From NCBI GenBank assembly GCA_016124945.1, contig WGMT01000019.1, positions 1-64,000 on the forward strand: 64,000 nt of DNA, written 5' to 3'. This DNA is from a bacterium (GTDB taxonomy: Bacteria > Chloroflexota > Anaerolineae > Caldilineales > Caldilineaceae). The notes beneath the pieces are model-generated. The model was given only the letters and a program-made list of their open reading frames with translations, did not search any database and was not told where the DNA came from. Both the position numbers and the translations under genes were made by a program. Of the stretch, positions 8,625 through 17,362 are shown piece by piece; the stretch's first letter is position 1; every line of letters starts with the position of its first letter.

Positions 8625-9479
8625 ATGCCTTCCACCCCCCTCCGCCTCGGCACCTCTACCTATTCCTACTGGCACTTTCTGCCGGAGAAGGTGCCGATTG
8701 AAACGGTAATGGACGCCGCCCATGCCCTCGGCTTGCAGGGCGTCGAAATCCTGCACCGGCAGATGGAATCCGACGACAACGGCTATTTGCAGAAGCTCAA
8801 ACGATACGCCTTCCAGCTTGGGTTGGACATTTACAACCTGTCCATTCACCAGGACTTCGTCCACGATGATCCGGCAGTGCGCAAGCAGCACATCGACCAC
8901 ACCCTGGCCTGCATCGACATGGCCCACGAGATGGGCATCCCGTCGATCCGCATCAATTCAGGCGGATTCCGCAAAGGTGGCAGCTTCGACGATCTGATCA
9001 AGGCCAAAGGCTGGGTGGAACCGTGGCCCGGCCTCACCCGCGATGACGGCTTCAAGTGGGTCACCGACGCCATCGAAGAGTGTCTGCCCCACGCCGAAAA
9101 GCGCGGCGTCATGCTGCTACTGGAAAACCATTGGGGCCTCACCACCACCGCCGATGACATGCTGCGCATCTTGCAGGATGTCAACTCGCCCTGGCTCAAA
9201 GCCATCCTCGACATGGGCAACTTCCTCTTCGAGGACGACATGTACGCCGGCATGCAAAAGGTCGCCCCCCACATCTGGCTCGCCCACGCCAAGACCTACT
9301 TCGGCGGCGGCTCCTGGTACACGCTCGATCTCGACTATGCCCGCATCTTCCGCATCCTGCGCAACGCCGGCTGGAGCGGCTACTGCTCCATCGAAATGGA
9401 AGGCGCAGAAGACGCCTCCACCGCAGTGCCCAAGAGCATCGAAATGCTGCGCCGCGCCTGGGCGGAATCGGGCGACTGA
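8625..9479 (+). CDS. Sugar phosphate isomerase/epimerase family (AP endonuclease 2-type TIM barrel)
   Basis: A protein of 284 residues starting from an ATG eight bases after AAGGAG. The alternating beta/alpha pattern and phrases such as GVEILHRQME, IRINSGGFR, LLLENHWG, AILDMGN, WLAHAKT and YCSIEMEGAED mark the xylose-isomerase-like TIM barrel (IolE/IolI/hexulose epimerase group). Glu in LLLEN, Asp in ILDMGN, His in LAHAK and the final Glu (IEMEG) are the expected divalent-metal ligands. Such enzymes isomerise or dehydrate keto-sugars and inosose. With three Gfo/Idh/MocA dehydrogenases upstream this resembles an inositol- or rare-sugar-like route, but the substrate is not determined. The TGA overlaps the start of a repeat. 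Confidence 0.88.
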   Translation: MPSTPLRLGTSTYSYWHFLPEKVPIETVMDAAHALGLQGVEILHRQMESDDNGYLQKLKRYAFQLGLDIYNLSIHQDFVHDDPAVRKQHIDHTLACIDMAHEMGIPSIRINSGGFRKGGSFDDLIKAKGWVEPWPGLTRDDGFKWVTDAIEECLPHAEKRGVMLLLENHWGLTTTADDMLRILQDVNSPWLKAILDMGNFLFEDDMYAGMQKVAPHIWLAHAKTYFGGGSWYTLDLDYARIFRILRNAGWSGYCSIEMEGAEDASTAVPKSIEMLRRAWAESGD

Positions 9480-9633
9480 CAAGGTGACAAGGTGACAAGG
9501 TGAATACGTCGAGACGCATGTCTCCGCGGCATGGGTCTCGACGTTCGTCCGTCGTCCGTCGTCTGTCGTCCGTCGTCTGTCGTCCGTCGTCCGTCGTCAT
9601 CTCCCCCACTTTTACCTTTTGACTTTTGCCTTT
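9474..9633. repeat. Mosaic inverted repeat upstream of galK
   Basis: The left arm (9474-9503) is a run of AAGGTGAC units that starts at the stop codon of the isomerase. A partner of AAAGTCAAAAGGTAAAAG type lies at 9607-9633 on the opposite strand. Between them is a hairpin (GTCGAGAC at 9509-9516 with GTCTCGAC at 9535-9542) and a block of CGTCCGT/CGTCTGT heptamers at 9545-9600 that has no left partner. It looks like two repeat types nested in one site. Confidence 0.65.
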
Positions 9634-9654
9634 CTTCACCCTGAAAGAGTCTGC

Positions 9655-10992
9655 ATGAACGATCACCTCCTCTCCGCCCTCGAATCCATCTACGGCGACG
9701 CCGCCCCCGATCAAGTGGATCGCTACGAGGACGCGCTTTCCGCCTTCCGCCGCGCCTATGGCCCAGGACCAGTGACAGTCTTCCGCGCGCCGGGGCGCGT
9801 CAACCTCATCGGCGAACACACCGACTACAACCACGGCTACGTCTTACCCGCCGCATTGGACAAAGACGTGCTGCTCCTTGCCCGTCTGCGCGGGGACAGG
9901 GAAGTGCGTCTCGCCAATGTAGAAGCCGACTTCCCCCAGCGCAATTTCGCCGTCTCAGCCTCCATTCAGACGGCGGACAGCGGTGATTGGAGCAACTATG
10001 CACGCGGCGCCGCCCAGGAACTGGCGCGCACCCTGGGTGGCAACGTCCCCGGCTTTGATGGGCTGGTGAGCAGCGCCGCGCCGTTGGGTGTGCCACGTGG
10101 GGCGGGCGTTAGCTCGTCTTCGGCGTTGACGGTGGTGATGGCCGTCGCCCTGGCCCACTTCGCCCAGTGGACGCCGTCCGCAACACAGATGGCGCTCTTC
10201 TGCTCCGACGCCGAATGGTACGTGGGCACCCGTGGCGGCATCATGGACCAGTTCATCGCCCTGCTCGGCCAACGTGACCACGCCCTTTTCCTCGACTGCC
10301 GCCCCGTGGACGGTACTTTCCGCCACGAAGCCATCCCGCTGCCCCAGGACTATCGCCTGCTCGTGGTCAACAGCGGGGTCCACCATGCCAATGTGCGCAA
10401 CGAATTCAACCAACGTGTGGCGGCCTGCCGCGCCGGTGTCGCCATCCTACGCCGTGAATTCCCTGGCATCACCCACCTGCGCGACGTCGAGGACCAAGAC
10501 TGGGTCGACCTTGAAGCGCTGTTGCCCGAAACCACCACCGTCACCGAACTCAAGGATGCAGGCCACGATCTGGGCGACCTACCCAACGTCCCCGCCGACG
10601 CGGCGCTGCGCGTGATGGCCTGTTGCCGTCATGTGTGGAGCGAAAATCGACGTGTCCTCGCCGCCGTAGACGCCATGCAGCACAACGACATCACCCACCT
10701 GGGTGATCTGCTCAACGATGCCCACACCAGCGCCCGCGACCACTACCGCATCAGCACCCCCGAATTGGAGGTCCTCGTCGATGCCGCTCGCGCCGTCGAC
10801 GGCTGCGTGGGCGCACGCCTCACCGGCGCAGGTTGGGGCGGCTGCATCGTCGCCCTCGTCCACCACGAAAGCGTGGACGAATTCCAACAGCGCATTCCCC
10901 CAGTTTACAAGGCACAAACCGGCCTCGACGCCGGTGTTTTCCCGTGCCAGGCTAGCCCCGGCGCAGGGATGGTGCTACAGATGATGGTTTGA
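9655..10992 (+). CDS. galK: Galactokinase
   Basis: Start ATG at 9655 (AAAGAG just upstream), giving 445 residues. All three GHMP-kinase signatures are present: RAPGRVNLIGEHTDYNHGYV (galactokinase motif, about residues 42-61), the ATP-binding GAGVSSSSAL, and the C-terminal TGAGWGGCIVAL. The stretches ending in DQFIALLGQ and VNSGVHHANVRNEFNQR are galactokinase-specific. It should phosphorylate D-galactose to galactose-1-phosphate in the cytoplasm. It is longer than E. coli GalK (382) because of N-terminal and middle insertions. No galT or galE is visible nearby. It follows the oxidoreductase/isomerase run on the same strand, so the cluster may act on galactose-containing compounds. Confidence 0.93.
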   Translation: MNDHLLSALESIYGDAAPDQVDRYEDALSAFRRAYGPGPVTVFRAPGRVNLIGEHTDYNHGYVLPAALDKDVLLLARLRGDREVRLANVEADFPQRNFAVSASIQTADSGDWSNYARGAAQELARTLGGNVPGFDGLVSSAAPLGVPRGAGVSSSSALTVVMAVALAHFAQWTPSATQMALFCSDAEWYVGTRGGIMDQFIALLGQRDHALFLDCRPVDGTFRHEAIPLPQDYRLLVVNSGVHHANVRNEFNQRVAACRAGVAILRREFPGITHLRDVEDQDWVDLEALLPETTTVTELKDAGHDLGDLPNVPADAALRVMACCRHVWSENRRVLAAVDAMQHNDITHLGDLLNDAHTSARDHYRISTPELEVLVDAARAVDGCVGARLTGAGWGGCIVALVHHESVDEFQQRIPPVYKAQTGLDAGVFPCQASPGAGMVLQMMV

Positions 10993-11004
10993 TTCTGCAG
11001 AAAT

Positions 11005-11094
11005 AGAACGCGGATTGAGCGGATTGGGCGGATTCAAACGGATAAATCTGGAAAAATCCGCTGAGATCGGCTCAATCCGCCAAATCTGCGTTCT
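11005..11094. repeat. Inverted repeat of GGATTGAGC-type units
   Basis: AGAACGCGGATTGAGCGGAT at the left end pairs with the sequence ending AATCTGCGTTCT at 11094. Units are 9 nt (GGATTGAGC, GGATTGGGC). It lies between galK and the next gene and has no T-run expected of a terminator. Confidence 0.7.
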
Positions 11095-11130
11095 ATCAAA
11101 ATCCCTCAACGCGCAAGGAGAGTTGGCAAG

Positions 11131-11880
11131 ATGATCGACTACTTTGCTTGGGATTACACCGGTACGCCGTTTCGGTTGTTCAGTATGGCGCATTTGGCGG
11201 CGCTGGCAGTGATTGCGGGATTGGCGCTGCTGCTGCCCTTGCTACGTGGACGGCCCAGCGCCCAGGTCTGGTTTCGATATGGGCTGGCGACGCTGCTGCT
11301 CGTCAATGAGATGAGCTGGCATGTGTGGCATTGGGTCAACGGCCAGTGGACGGTGCAGACCATGCTGCCGCTGCACCTGTGCAGTGTCCTCGTCTTCGGC
11401 AGCGCGATTATGCTTGTCACCCGGCACTACGGCATCTTTGAGTTTGCCTACTTTATGGGCATCGCCGGCGCGCTGCAAGCCCTCTTCACCCCCGACCTCA
11501 CCATCCACGGCTTTCCTCACTACCGCTTCTGGCAGACCTATATCTCGCACGGCGGCATTGTACTGGCCGCGCTTTTCATGGTGATCGTCGTCGGCTATCG
11601 ACCCACCTGGCGTTCGCTCTGGCACGTGCTCATCGGCATGAACGTCTACTTGGCCTTCGTGGGGATCGTCAACTGGTTGCTGGGCAGCAACTACATGTTC
11701 ATTGCCCACAAACCCGAAACCGCCAGTTTGCTTGATGTGTTGGGTCCGTGGCCGTGGTACATTCTCAGTTTAGAGGCGTTGGGCATGACAATCTGTCTGC
11801 TGTTGATGCTGCCGTTTGTGCGCCGGCGACCAGGCGTAAATGATCCGCATGCCCAATCACTGAATCGCCCAGTTGCATAA
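11131..11880 (+). CDS. YwaF-family (TIGR02206-type) integral membrane protein
   Basis: A protein of 249 residues with about seven transmembrane helices. LPLHLCSV, FTPDL..HGFPHYRFWQTYISHG, NYMFIAHKPETASLLDVLGPWPWY and the short basic tail match the YwaF/TIGR02206 membrane protein family. No biochemical function is established for this family that I can name. AAGGAG about eleven bases upstream fixes the start. Next to galactokinase, but the intervening inverted repeat leaves co-transcription uncertain. Confidence 0.8.
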   Translation: MIDYFAWDYTGTPFRLFSMAHLAALAVIAGLALLLPLLRGRPSAQVWFRYGLATLLLVNEMSWHVWHWVNGQWTVQTMLPLHLCSVLVFGSAIMLVTRHYGIFEFAYFMGIAGALQALFTPDLTIHGFPHYRFWQTYISHGGIVLAALFMVIVVGYRPTWRSLWHVLIGMNVYLAFVGIVNWLLGSNYMFIAHKPETASLLDVLGPWPWYILSLEALGMTICLLLMLPFVRRRPGVNDPHAQSLNRPVA

Positions 11881-12075
11881 TCGTCACCACTCGCTAGAGA
11901 AATTATTCACAAGAACCACCGTCAATCTCTGTGCATTTTGCACAATGTGGGCAGGCCACCGATGGCCTAGAATAGCATCAACAGTTGTGAGGTGCGGAGT
12001 TTATGTGGGGTAAGCTTCGCAGTGGGAACCTCCCCTGTTCCTCTTCTTCTCTCCTTGTATGACCCTTGTAGTTGG

Positions 12076-12108
12076 GCCCGTTGCAGGTGAAAGTCACCTG
12101 CAACGGGC
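12076..12108 (+). terminator. 15-bp perfect hairpin followed by CATCCTCTTTTT
   Basis: GCCCGTTGCAGGTGA (12076-12090), a three-base loop, and TCACCTGCAACGGGC (12094-12108) form a perfect GC-rich stem, followed after six bases by a T-rich run. It is either the terminator of the YwaF-like gene, about 195 bases after its stop, or an attenuator in the leader of the TPP enzyme gene, whose start is 93 bases further on. No other gene is apparent in the 321-base gap 11881-12201. Confidence 0.75.
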
Positions 12109-12201
12109 CATCCTCTTTTTGGGGGCTGGAACTTGCACACCGCCCTGATCCCGCGTAAGATGCCACCATCTGCTTTCACACCCATCTCGAAAGGACCCGC
12201 C

Positions 12202-13749
12202 GTGAACGGCGCACAATCGTTGATCCGTACGCTGGTGAATGCCGGCGTCGACGTCTGTTTTATGAACCCCGGTACGTCGGAGATGCACTTTGTTTCGGCG
12301 TTGGACAGTGTGCCCCAGATGCGCGCCGTCCTCGGCCTCTTCGAAGGCGTCGTCACCGGCGCAGCCGACGGCTACGCCCGCATGACAGGACGCCCTGCCG
12401 CCACGCTGCTCCACCTGGGCCCGGGTATGGCCAACGGCATCGCCAACCTGCACAACGCCCGCCGCGCCCAGACGCCGCTGCTCAACATTGTGGGCGAACA
12501 CGCCACCTACCACCGCCAATATGACGCGCCGCTCCATTCCGACATCGAGGCGCTGGCGTGGACCCAATCGGCCTGGGTGCGCACGTCTATGCGCTCGGTG
12601 GATGTGGCCACCGATGCCGCCGCGGCTGTGGCCGCCGCCCTCACGCCACCAGGACAGATCGCTACGCTCATCCTCCCTGCCGACACCGCCTGGGGAGCTG
12701 CGGACGGCCCCGCCGCGCCGGTGATGCCGCCGCCGGCAGGGCGAGTCGAGCCGGAGCGCATTGTTGAGATCGCCGCTGTCCTGCGCAGTGGGGAACCGGC
12801 GGCCATCCTCCTTTCGGGCCAATCACTGTTGGCCGAAGGTGCCACCTTCGCCAGCCGTATTGGACAGGCCACCGGGGCGCGTGTCATGGGCAACCGGCTG
12901 ACGGCGCGCATTGAACGCGGCGCAGGACGGCCCGAAGTGGAACGTGTCCCCTACCCGGTGGATCAGGCGGTGGCCATGCTGGCCGGCCTCAAACATCTGA
13001 TTTTGGTGGGCGCCGAAGCGCCGGTGGCCTTCTTCGCCTACCCTGGCAAGCCCAGCCTCCTCGCCCCGCCCGACTGCCGCATCCATCACCTTACCCTACC
13101 CCACGAAGACGGCATCCGCGCCCTCGCCGACCTGGCTGACGATTTGGATGCGCCCGCCGAAATCGACAACCGCATGCAGCGTAGCGCGCCGTCTTTGCCC
13201 ACGGGCAGCCTCACCGTGGAAAAGATCTGGGCCGCCGTCACCGCGCTGATGCCCGAAAACGCCATCGTCTCCGACGAGGCCATCACCGCCGGTCGCGCCG
13301 CCGCCGCATGGACGGAGGGCGCGCCGCCTCACGATTGGCTGCACATTACCGGCGGCTCGATTGGGCAGGGACTGCCGGTGGCCACTGGCGCGGCTGTCGC
13401 CTGCCCGGATCGCAAAGTCCTCGCCATGCAGGCCGACGGATCGGCCATGTACACGCTCCAATCACTGTGGACACAGGCGCGTGAAGGGCTGGATGTGGTC
13501 ACCGTCCTTTTCAACAACCGATCCTATGCCATCCTCGAAGGCGAACTGCGCGGCGTACAGGCTCCCGAAGCGGGCAGCAAAGCATCGCAAATGATCTCCC
13601 TCGCCAACCCCGATCTGGATTGGGTCCACCTGGCCAAAGGCATGGGCGTGCCGGCCACCCGCGCCGAAAACGCCGACGACTTTGTGACACAGTTGCGCAG
13701 AGGCATCGAGGCGGAGGGGCCTGTGTTGATTGAGGTGAGGATTGGGTGA
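12202..13749 (+). CDS. Thiamine-diphosphate-dependent enzyme, acetolactate synthase large-subunit-like
   Basis: Start GTG at 12202, with AAGGA six bases upstream and MNGAQSLIRTL directly following, the usual N-terminus of this subfamily; an upstream TTG is less likely. It has 515 residues. The PYR domain contains the catalytic Glu (LGLFEGVVTGAADGYARM) and GPGMANGIANLHNARRAQTP. The PP domain has a variant GDG motif (MQADGSAMYTL) ending in NN (VLFNNRSYAIL), which binds Mg-ThDP. Length and motifs fit the IlvB-like/benzoylformate-decarboxylase-like group (sometimes called IlvX) rather than biosynthetic IlvB, which is nearer 570 residues with FAD-domain features. It probably decarboxylates or condenses a 2-oxo acid. 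Substrate unknown. No small subunit (ilvN) is nearby. Confidence 0.85.
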   Translation: MNGAQSLIRTLVNAGVDVCFMNPGTSEMHFVSALDSVPQMRAVLGLFEGVVTGAADGYARMTGRPAATLLHLGPGMANGIANLHNARRAQTPLLNIVGEHATYHRQYDAPLHSDIEALAWTQSAWVRTSMRSVDVATDAAAAVAAALTPPGQIATLILPADTAWGAADGPAAPVMPPPAGRVEPERIVEIAAVLRSGEPAAILLSGQSLLAEGATFASRIGQATGARVMGNRLTARIERGAGRPEVERVPYPVDQAVAMLAGLKHLILVGAEAPVAFFAYPGKPSLLAPPDCRIHHLTLPHEDGIRALADLADDLDAPAEIDNRMQRSAPSLPTGSLTVEKIWAAVTALMPENAIVSDEAITAGRAAAAWTEGAPPHDWLHITGGSIGQGLPVATGAAVACPDRKVLAMQADGSAMYTLQSLWTQAREGLDVVTVLFNNRSYAILEGELRGVQAPEAGSKASQMISLANPDLDWVHLAKGMGVPATRAENADDFVTQLRRGIEAEGPVLIEVRIG

Positions 13750-13753
13750 AGAG

Positions 13754-13857
13754 AATGAGTAATGAGTAGGTCAAAGCCAGTCGCTGTTTCACTTGAAAGA
13801 AATATCGTTCAAGTAAGACGGCAACGGCCCCAGCCTACTCATTACTCATTACTCATT
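13754..13857. repeat. Inverted repeat of TGAGTAA units
   Basis: The left arm AATGAGTAATGAGTAGG (13754-13770) and right arm at 13834-13857 are complementary, the right having one extra unit. The loop contains a second imperfect stem (CGCTGTTTCACTTGAA with TTCAAGTAAGACGGCAAC) resembling the loop of the TGAGTAA element at 52.8 kb. The arm starts five bases after the upstream TGA. Confidence 0.8.
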
Positions 13858-13859
13858 TC

Positions 13860-13888
13860 TTACCCTCCCCCGCCGTCTCTGCTATAAT
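13860..13888 (+). promoter_or_regulatory. Extended -10 promoter for the tRNA nucleotidyltransferase-like gene
   Basis: TGCTATAAT at 13880-13888 is a consensus extended -10 element. A weak -35 (TTACCC, 13860-13865) lies 17 bases upstream. Transcription would start near 13895. An ATG at 13887 that is in frame with the gene lies inside the -10 box and so cannot be the start, which favours the ATG at 13926. Confidence 0.6.
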
Positions 13889-13925
13889 GACGCTTCGTGT
13901 TGCGCATTACTGGGGGACCTGCCCC

Positions 13926-15479
13926 ATGACGACTTTAATTGAGGATCGCATGAACCGCATTGCGGCGTGGACAGCCCCCGGCTTCGAGGATCTGCTGACC
14001 GCGCTGCTCGCCCAAGGACGTACGCTTTACGTGGTGGGCGGGAATGTGCGCGACTTCCTCCTAGGCGAAGACGATGTGATCAACGACCTCGATCTGGCCA
14101 TGGCCGCGCCGGTGTTAGATGCGGCGCGACAGGCGGCGGACGCCGTCGGTTGGGCATTTTACCCGCTGGACGCGCAGCGCGATGTGGCGCGGCTGGTGCA
14201 GGTGGAAGACGGAAGCGAGCGCCGCATCTGTGACATTGCCGCGCTGCGCGGTGATCTGGTGGACGATCTACACACACGGGATTTCACCGTCAACGCGTTG
14301 GCGATTGTGCTTGCGCCGAATGAAGCGCCCCGCCTGCTCGACGTCGTCGGCGGTGTGGAGGATCTGAGCGCTAGGCGGCTGCGTCCTTTCGCGGAGGAGA
14401 ACCTCGACGCGGATCCGGTGCGGTTGCTGCGCGCCGTACGCTTTGCCCACAAGTTTGATCTCACCATCGACGCCGCACTGGCAGATCAGATCCGCCGCCG
14501 CGCCGAGACGCTGCACAGCGTCAGCCCCGAACGGCAGCGCGACGAGCTTTGGAAGATCCTGGGGCTCACATCCCCTGCCGATGCGCTGCACACGATGCAC
14601 GATCTCGATCTGATTGCCCCAGTGTTGCCCGAATTGACGCAGACTGTGGGCATCACCCAGACGCCGCCCCACCATTTGGACGTCTTCGGCCATACGCTGT
14701 TGGCAATGGACTATGCAGCTGCGCTCCGCGATTGGCTACACGAACAAAAGGACAGACTCGATCCCCGGCTGGGTGAGCTCCTGGCGCATCATGGCACAGC
14801 GTTACGCCATCATTTTGCCGAACCGTTGAGCAGTGGACGGAGCCGCGCCGACTGGCTGGTGTGGCACGCGCTCTGCCACGATTGGGGCAAACCTGCCACC
14901 CGCAGCGAAGAAATCGACGCCCAGGGGACCATGCGCACCCGCTACTTCGAGCATGAACGCGTCGGCGCAACCATGACGGTGGAGCGGTTGACGGCGTTGC
15001 GCTTCAGCCGTCGCGAAATCCAACTGGCCCAGACAGTGGTCGATGCCCACATGCGTCCGCATCATCTTCATGTCAGCTTTGAGGACGAAGAAATTGGCCG
15101 CCGCGCCGCCTTCCGCTTCTTCCGCGACACCGCCAGTGGAACCAATGGCGAACAGACCGGCGTTGACGTACTGCTGCTGGCCCTGGCCGACTACCAGGCA
15201 ACAGGCGCCACGCGCGGACCCGGCTGGCCTGCCTACCTGGCCCATGCGGATCAACTGCTCTCGTTCGCCTTCCAGGCGGAGACGCAGGTGGGGCCGCCGC
15301 TGCTCAATGGCAGCCACCTCATGCGCGACCTCGATCTACCGCCGGGGCCGATGATTGGCCGTTTGCTTGGGCAGGTGCAAGAGGCGCAGGCCGCCGGTGA
15401 AATCGCAACCCCGGAAGAGGCGCTGGATCTGGCGCGCATTGTGCTGGCGCAGACACGCGCGCTTGAATCTGACTCATGA
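13926..15479 (+). CDS. CCA-adding/poly(A) polymerase-family nucleotidyltransferase with HD domain
   Basis: A protein of 517 residues from the ATG at 13926, just after a GGGGGA stretch. Domains: class II nucleotidyltransferase head with LYVVGGNVRDFLLG and NDLDLAM (metal-binding Asp pair), then RRICDIAALRGDLVDDLHTRDFTVNALAI, and RLLRAVRFAHKFDLTID (ribose/base-recognition neck). Further on, WHALCHDWGKPATRSEE and the following His-rich segments form an HD phosphohydrolase-like domain. This architecture matches tRNA CCA-adding or A-adding enzymes with a C-terminal HD domain, acting in tRNA maturation and repair; some such proteins are poly(A) polymerases, and the two cannot be separated here. The next gene begins 13 bases after the stop, suggesting one operon. 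Confidence 0.88.
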   Translation: MTTLIEDRMNRIAAWTAPGFEDLLTALLAQGRTLYVVGGNVRDFLLGEDDVINDLDLAMAAPVLDAARQAADAVGWAFYPLDAQRDVARLVQVEDGSERRICDIAALRGDLVDDLHTRDFTVNALAIVLAPNEAPRLLDVVGGVEDLSARRLRPFAEENLDADPVRLLRAVRFAHKFDLTIDAALADQIRRRAETLHSVSPERQRDELWKILGLTSPADALHTMHDLDLIAPVLPELTQTVGITQTPPHHLDVFGHTLLAMDYAAALRDWLHEQKDRLDPRLGELLAHHGTALRHHFAEPLSSGRSRADWLVWHALCHDWGKPATRSEEIDAQGTMRTRYFEHERVGATMTVERLTALRFSRREIQLAQTVVDAHMRPHHLHVSFEDEEIGRRAAFRFFRDTASGTNGEQTGVDVLLLALADYQATGATRGPGWPAYLAHADQLLSFAFQAETQVGPPLLNGSHLMRDLDLPPGPMIGRLLGQVQEAQAAGEIATPEEALDLARIVLAQTRALESDS

Positions 15480-15492
15480 CGCAGGATCTCTG

Positions 15493-17199
15493 ATGGATCA
15501 ACGCTTCTGCCCACACCTGGGCGCCCCGCTCGAAGACGAGACGCGCGGCCAGGCACAAGACTATCCCAGCTTCGAAAATCGCTGTTACGCCGTCGAGCGG
15601 ATTCAACCCGCTTTCGACGAGATGGAACGCGAGCAGTTGCTGATCGTCGATCAGGCCACCTACTGCCTGGGCAGTGGACACAAACTCTGTCCGCGCTTTC
15701 GGCTGCTGGCCGTAGGCTACCCTGACGAAGCGATCATCGGCGCTGGAGACGGCGGCACCTTCAACCACAGCGGCGCTATGCCTGAAGGCGCAGGCGATGC
15801 GCTCCCCGGTTTCACCAACACAGACATGTTGCTCGACTTCGACACAGACGATGCGCCCCGTCCGCGTTTGGGGCTGTGGATCGGTGTGGCGTCGTTGTTT
15901 ATGATCTTTTTGCTTTGCGGTGGATCCTTGGCCGTCTACACCGGCTGGCAGCTGGTGGGCAGTGGGTTGCTGCCGATAGGCCAACGGCTGGCGCAGGTGA
16001 GCGCACCGCCGGAACAGAATCAAATTTTCCTGCTGGTGACGCCAACCCCGGCCACATCGCCAACGCCGTTGGGGCGGCCAACAGTGCCGATCCTGGCGCA
16101 GGCGGTGCAGCCGGCATCGCTGCTGGCTACGCCCGAGCCGACGTTTGAGTTTCCCCGCGCGGTGACGGCCACGCCCACTTCGGCCATTGTCGAGCAGATC
16201 CGCAACAATACCGCGAACGACAACCAACAAGACAACCAACAAGACGACGACCTGGTAGATGCCCCTGCACCGCCCGGGCCCGTGGTCATCACCACGCCCA
16301 CGCCGCCCGGCGGCGCCAATACGGGCGTAGCACCCTCAGATCCAGCACTGGCGACCGCGGTGACAGGCCCTGTGGCCATCACCGCGCCCGGAGATCTGGC
16401 CGCACCGACACGCCGCCCCACGCCCACGTTCGCCGTGCCCACCAGCACGCCGGGCGACCCGTCGATTGTAGTGGTGACAGCCACGCCCACGCCTGTGGTC
16501 ACCTATCCACCGGCGCTGATCGAGTTCAGGTCGGCGCATCAGTTCTTGCCGCCACAGGGCTGCACCACACTCTTTTGGCGTGTTGACAATGTACGCGCTG
16601 TCTTCCTCGACAATGAGGGCGTTTTTGGGCAAGGCGAACGGCGGGCCTGTATCCAGTGGGCATCTGCCACGTATAATCTGTCTGTGCTACGCCTCGACGG
16701 CGTCGAAGAGAACCGTTCCATTGCGGTGGAAGTACGCATCGATACCCCCACACCTACGCCCACCTTCACACCGACCCCGGTGCTCACCCCCACCCCTACT
16801 TGGACAACACAGGCCACGTCTCTGCTAACACCCGAAACGCCGCAGCACGGCGTAACTTTGAGCGTGGATGGGGGTAATCAGCGGTCGTGTACGGTTGGGC
16901 AGGTGTGTGAGGTGGTGATTCAGGTAAGCAACACAGGCCCACTAGCCGATGAGATCTTCCTCGATCTAGTGAAAGACACTCCCTGGCCGGTACAATTTTG
17001 CCGCAGCGACGGCATATGCGGCGAGACGTCGATCTCTATCGGCGTTGGGCCGAGCGGCCAGTTGCCTGTCTTCCTGCGTGCGGCTGTCCCCGCGGAATGG
17101 GCTGGGCAGAGTTTCAATTTTGAGATCAACGCTGCCAGCGGCAATTCCAACCGCAACGTGCGCGCCAATCCAGTCTTTGTGACGTTGGTGGCGCAGTAG
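15493..17199 (+). CDS. Four-Cys N-terminal module, single TM, Pro/Thr-stalked surface protein
   Basis: Start ATG at 15493 gives 568 residues; AGGAT precedes it. Residues 1-70 carry four Cys (C6, C31, C58, C66: CPHLG, RCY, YCL, LCP), probably zinc or iron binding, a module I associate with Chloroflexota membrane proteins. Residues about 115-150 form one transmembrane segment. A Pro/Thr-rich stalk of about 180 residues follows. Then an Ig-like domain (IEFRSAHQFLPPQGCTTLFW..VDNVRAVFL), another PTPT stretch, and a C-terminal beta domain (CTVGQVCEVVIQVSNTGP) like NEW3/DUF11 folds complete the protein. The N-terminus should be cytoplasmic and the rest outside. Function unknown; the layout suggests signalling or adhesion. 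Confidence 0.8.
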   Translation: MDQRFCPHLGAPLEDETRGQAQDYPSFENRCYAVERIQPAFDEMEREQLLIVDQATYCLGSGHKLCPRFRLLAVGYPDEAIIGAGDGGTFNHSGAMPEGAGDALPGFTNTDMLLDFDTDDAPRPRLGLWIGVASLFMIFLLCGGSLAVYTGWQLVGSGLLPIGQRLAQVSAPPEQNQIFLLVTPTPATSPTPLGRPTVPILAQAVQPASLLATPEPTFEFPRAVTATPTSAIVEQIRNNTANDNQQDNQQDDDLVDAPAPPGPVVITTPTPPGGANTGVAPSDPALATAVTGPVAITAPGDLAAPTRRPTPTFAVPTSTPGDPSIVVVTATPTPVVTYPPALIEFRSAHQFLPPQGCTTLFWRVDNVRAVFLDNEGVFGQGERRACIQWASATYNLSVLRLDGVEENRSIAVEVRIDTPTPTPTFTPTPVLTPTPTWTTQATSLLTPETPQHGVTLSVDGGNQRSCTVGQVCEVVIQVSNTGPLADEIFLDLVKDTPWPVQFCRSDGICGETSISIGVGPSGQLPVFLRAAVPAEWAGQSFNFEINAASGNSNRNVRANPVFVTLVAQ

Positions 17200-17207
17200 A
17201 GAAGAAG

Positions 17208-17343
17208 TGATCGGTGATTAGTGATTGGTGATTTGGTTGTTTCGATTGGCTGCCGAATGGGCAACCCATGGTCTTGTCGAGCCTATTGGCGCCTCCATTC
17301 GCACATCGAGTTGAAGGCCTAATCACTAATCCCCAATCACCAA
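17208..17343. repeat. Inverted repeat of GTGATTG/GTGATTA units
   Basis: The left arm is GTGATCGGTGATTAGTGATT and the following bases (17208-17233); the right arm 17318-17343 is its imperfect reverse complement. The loop (ATTGGCTGCCGAATGGGCAA...) resembles, in opposite orientation, the loop of the element at 32.5 kb. Confidence 0.75.
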
Positions 17344-17362
17344 CCGCGCAATTCACACAAGG

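Noticed and set aside
15319..16242. A 307-codon minus-strand frame opposite the four-Cys stalked protein
   Set aside because: Composition is Arg/Gln-rich with no motif; the plus-strand genes there have convincing domains and starts.
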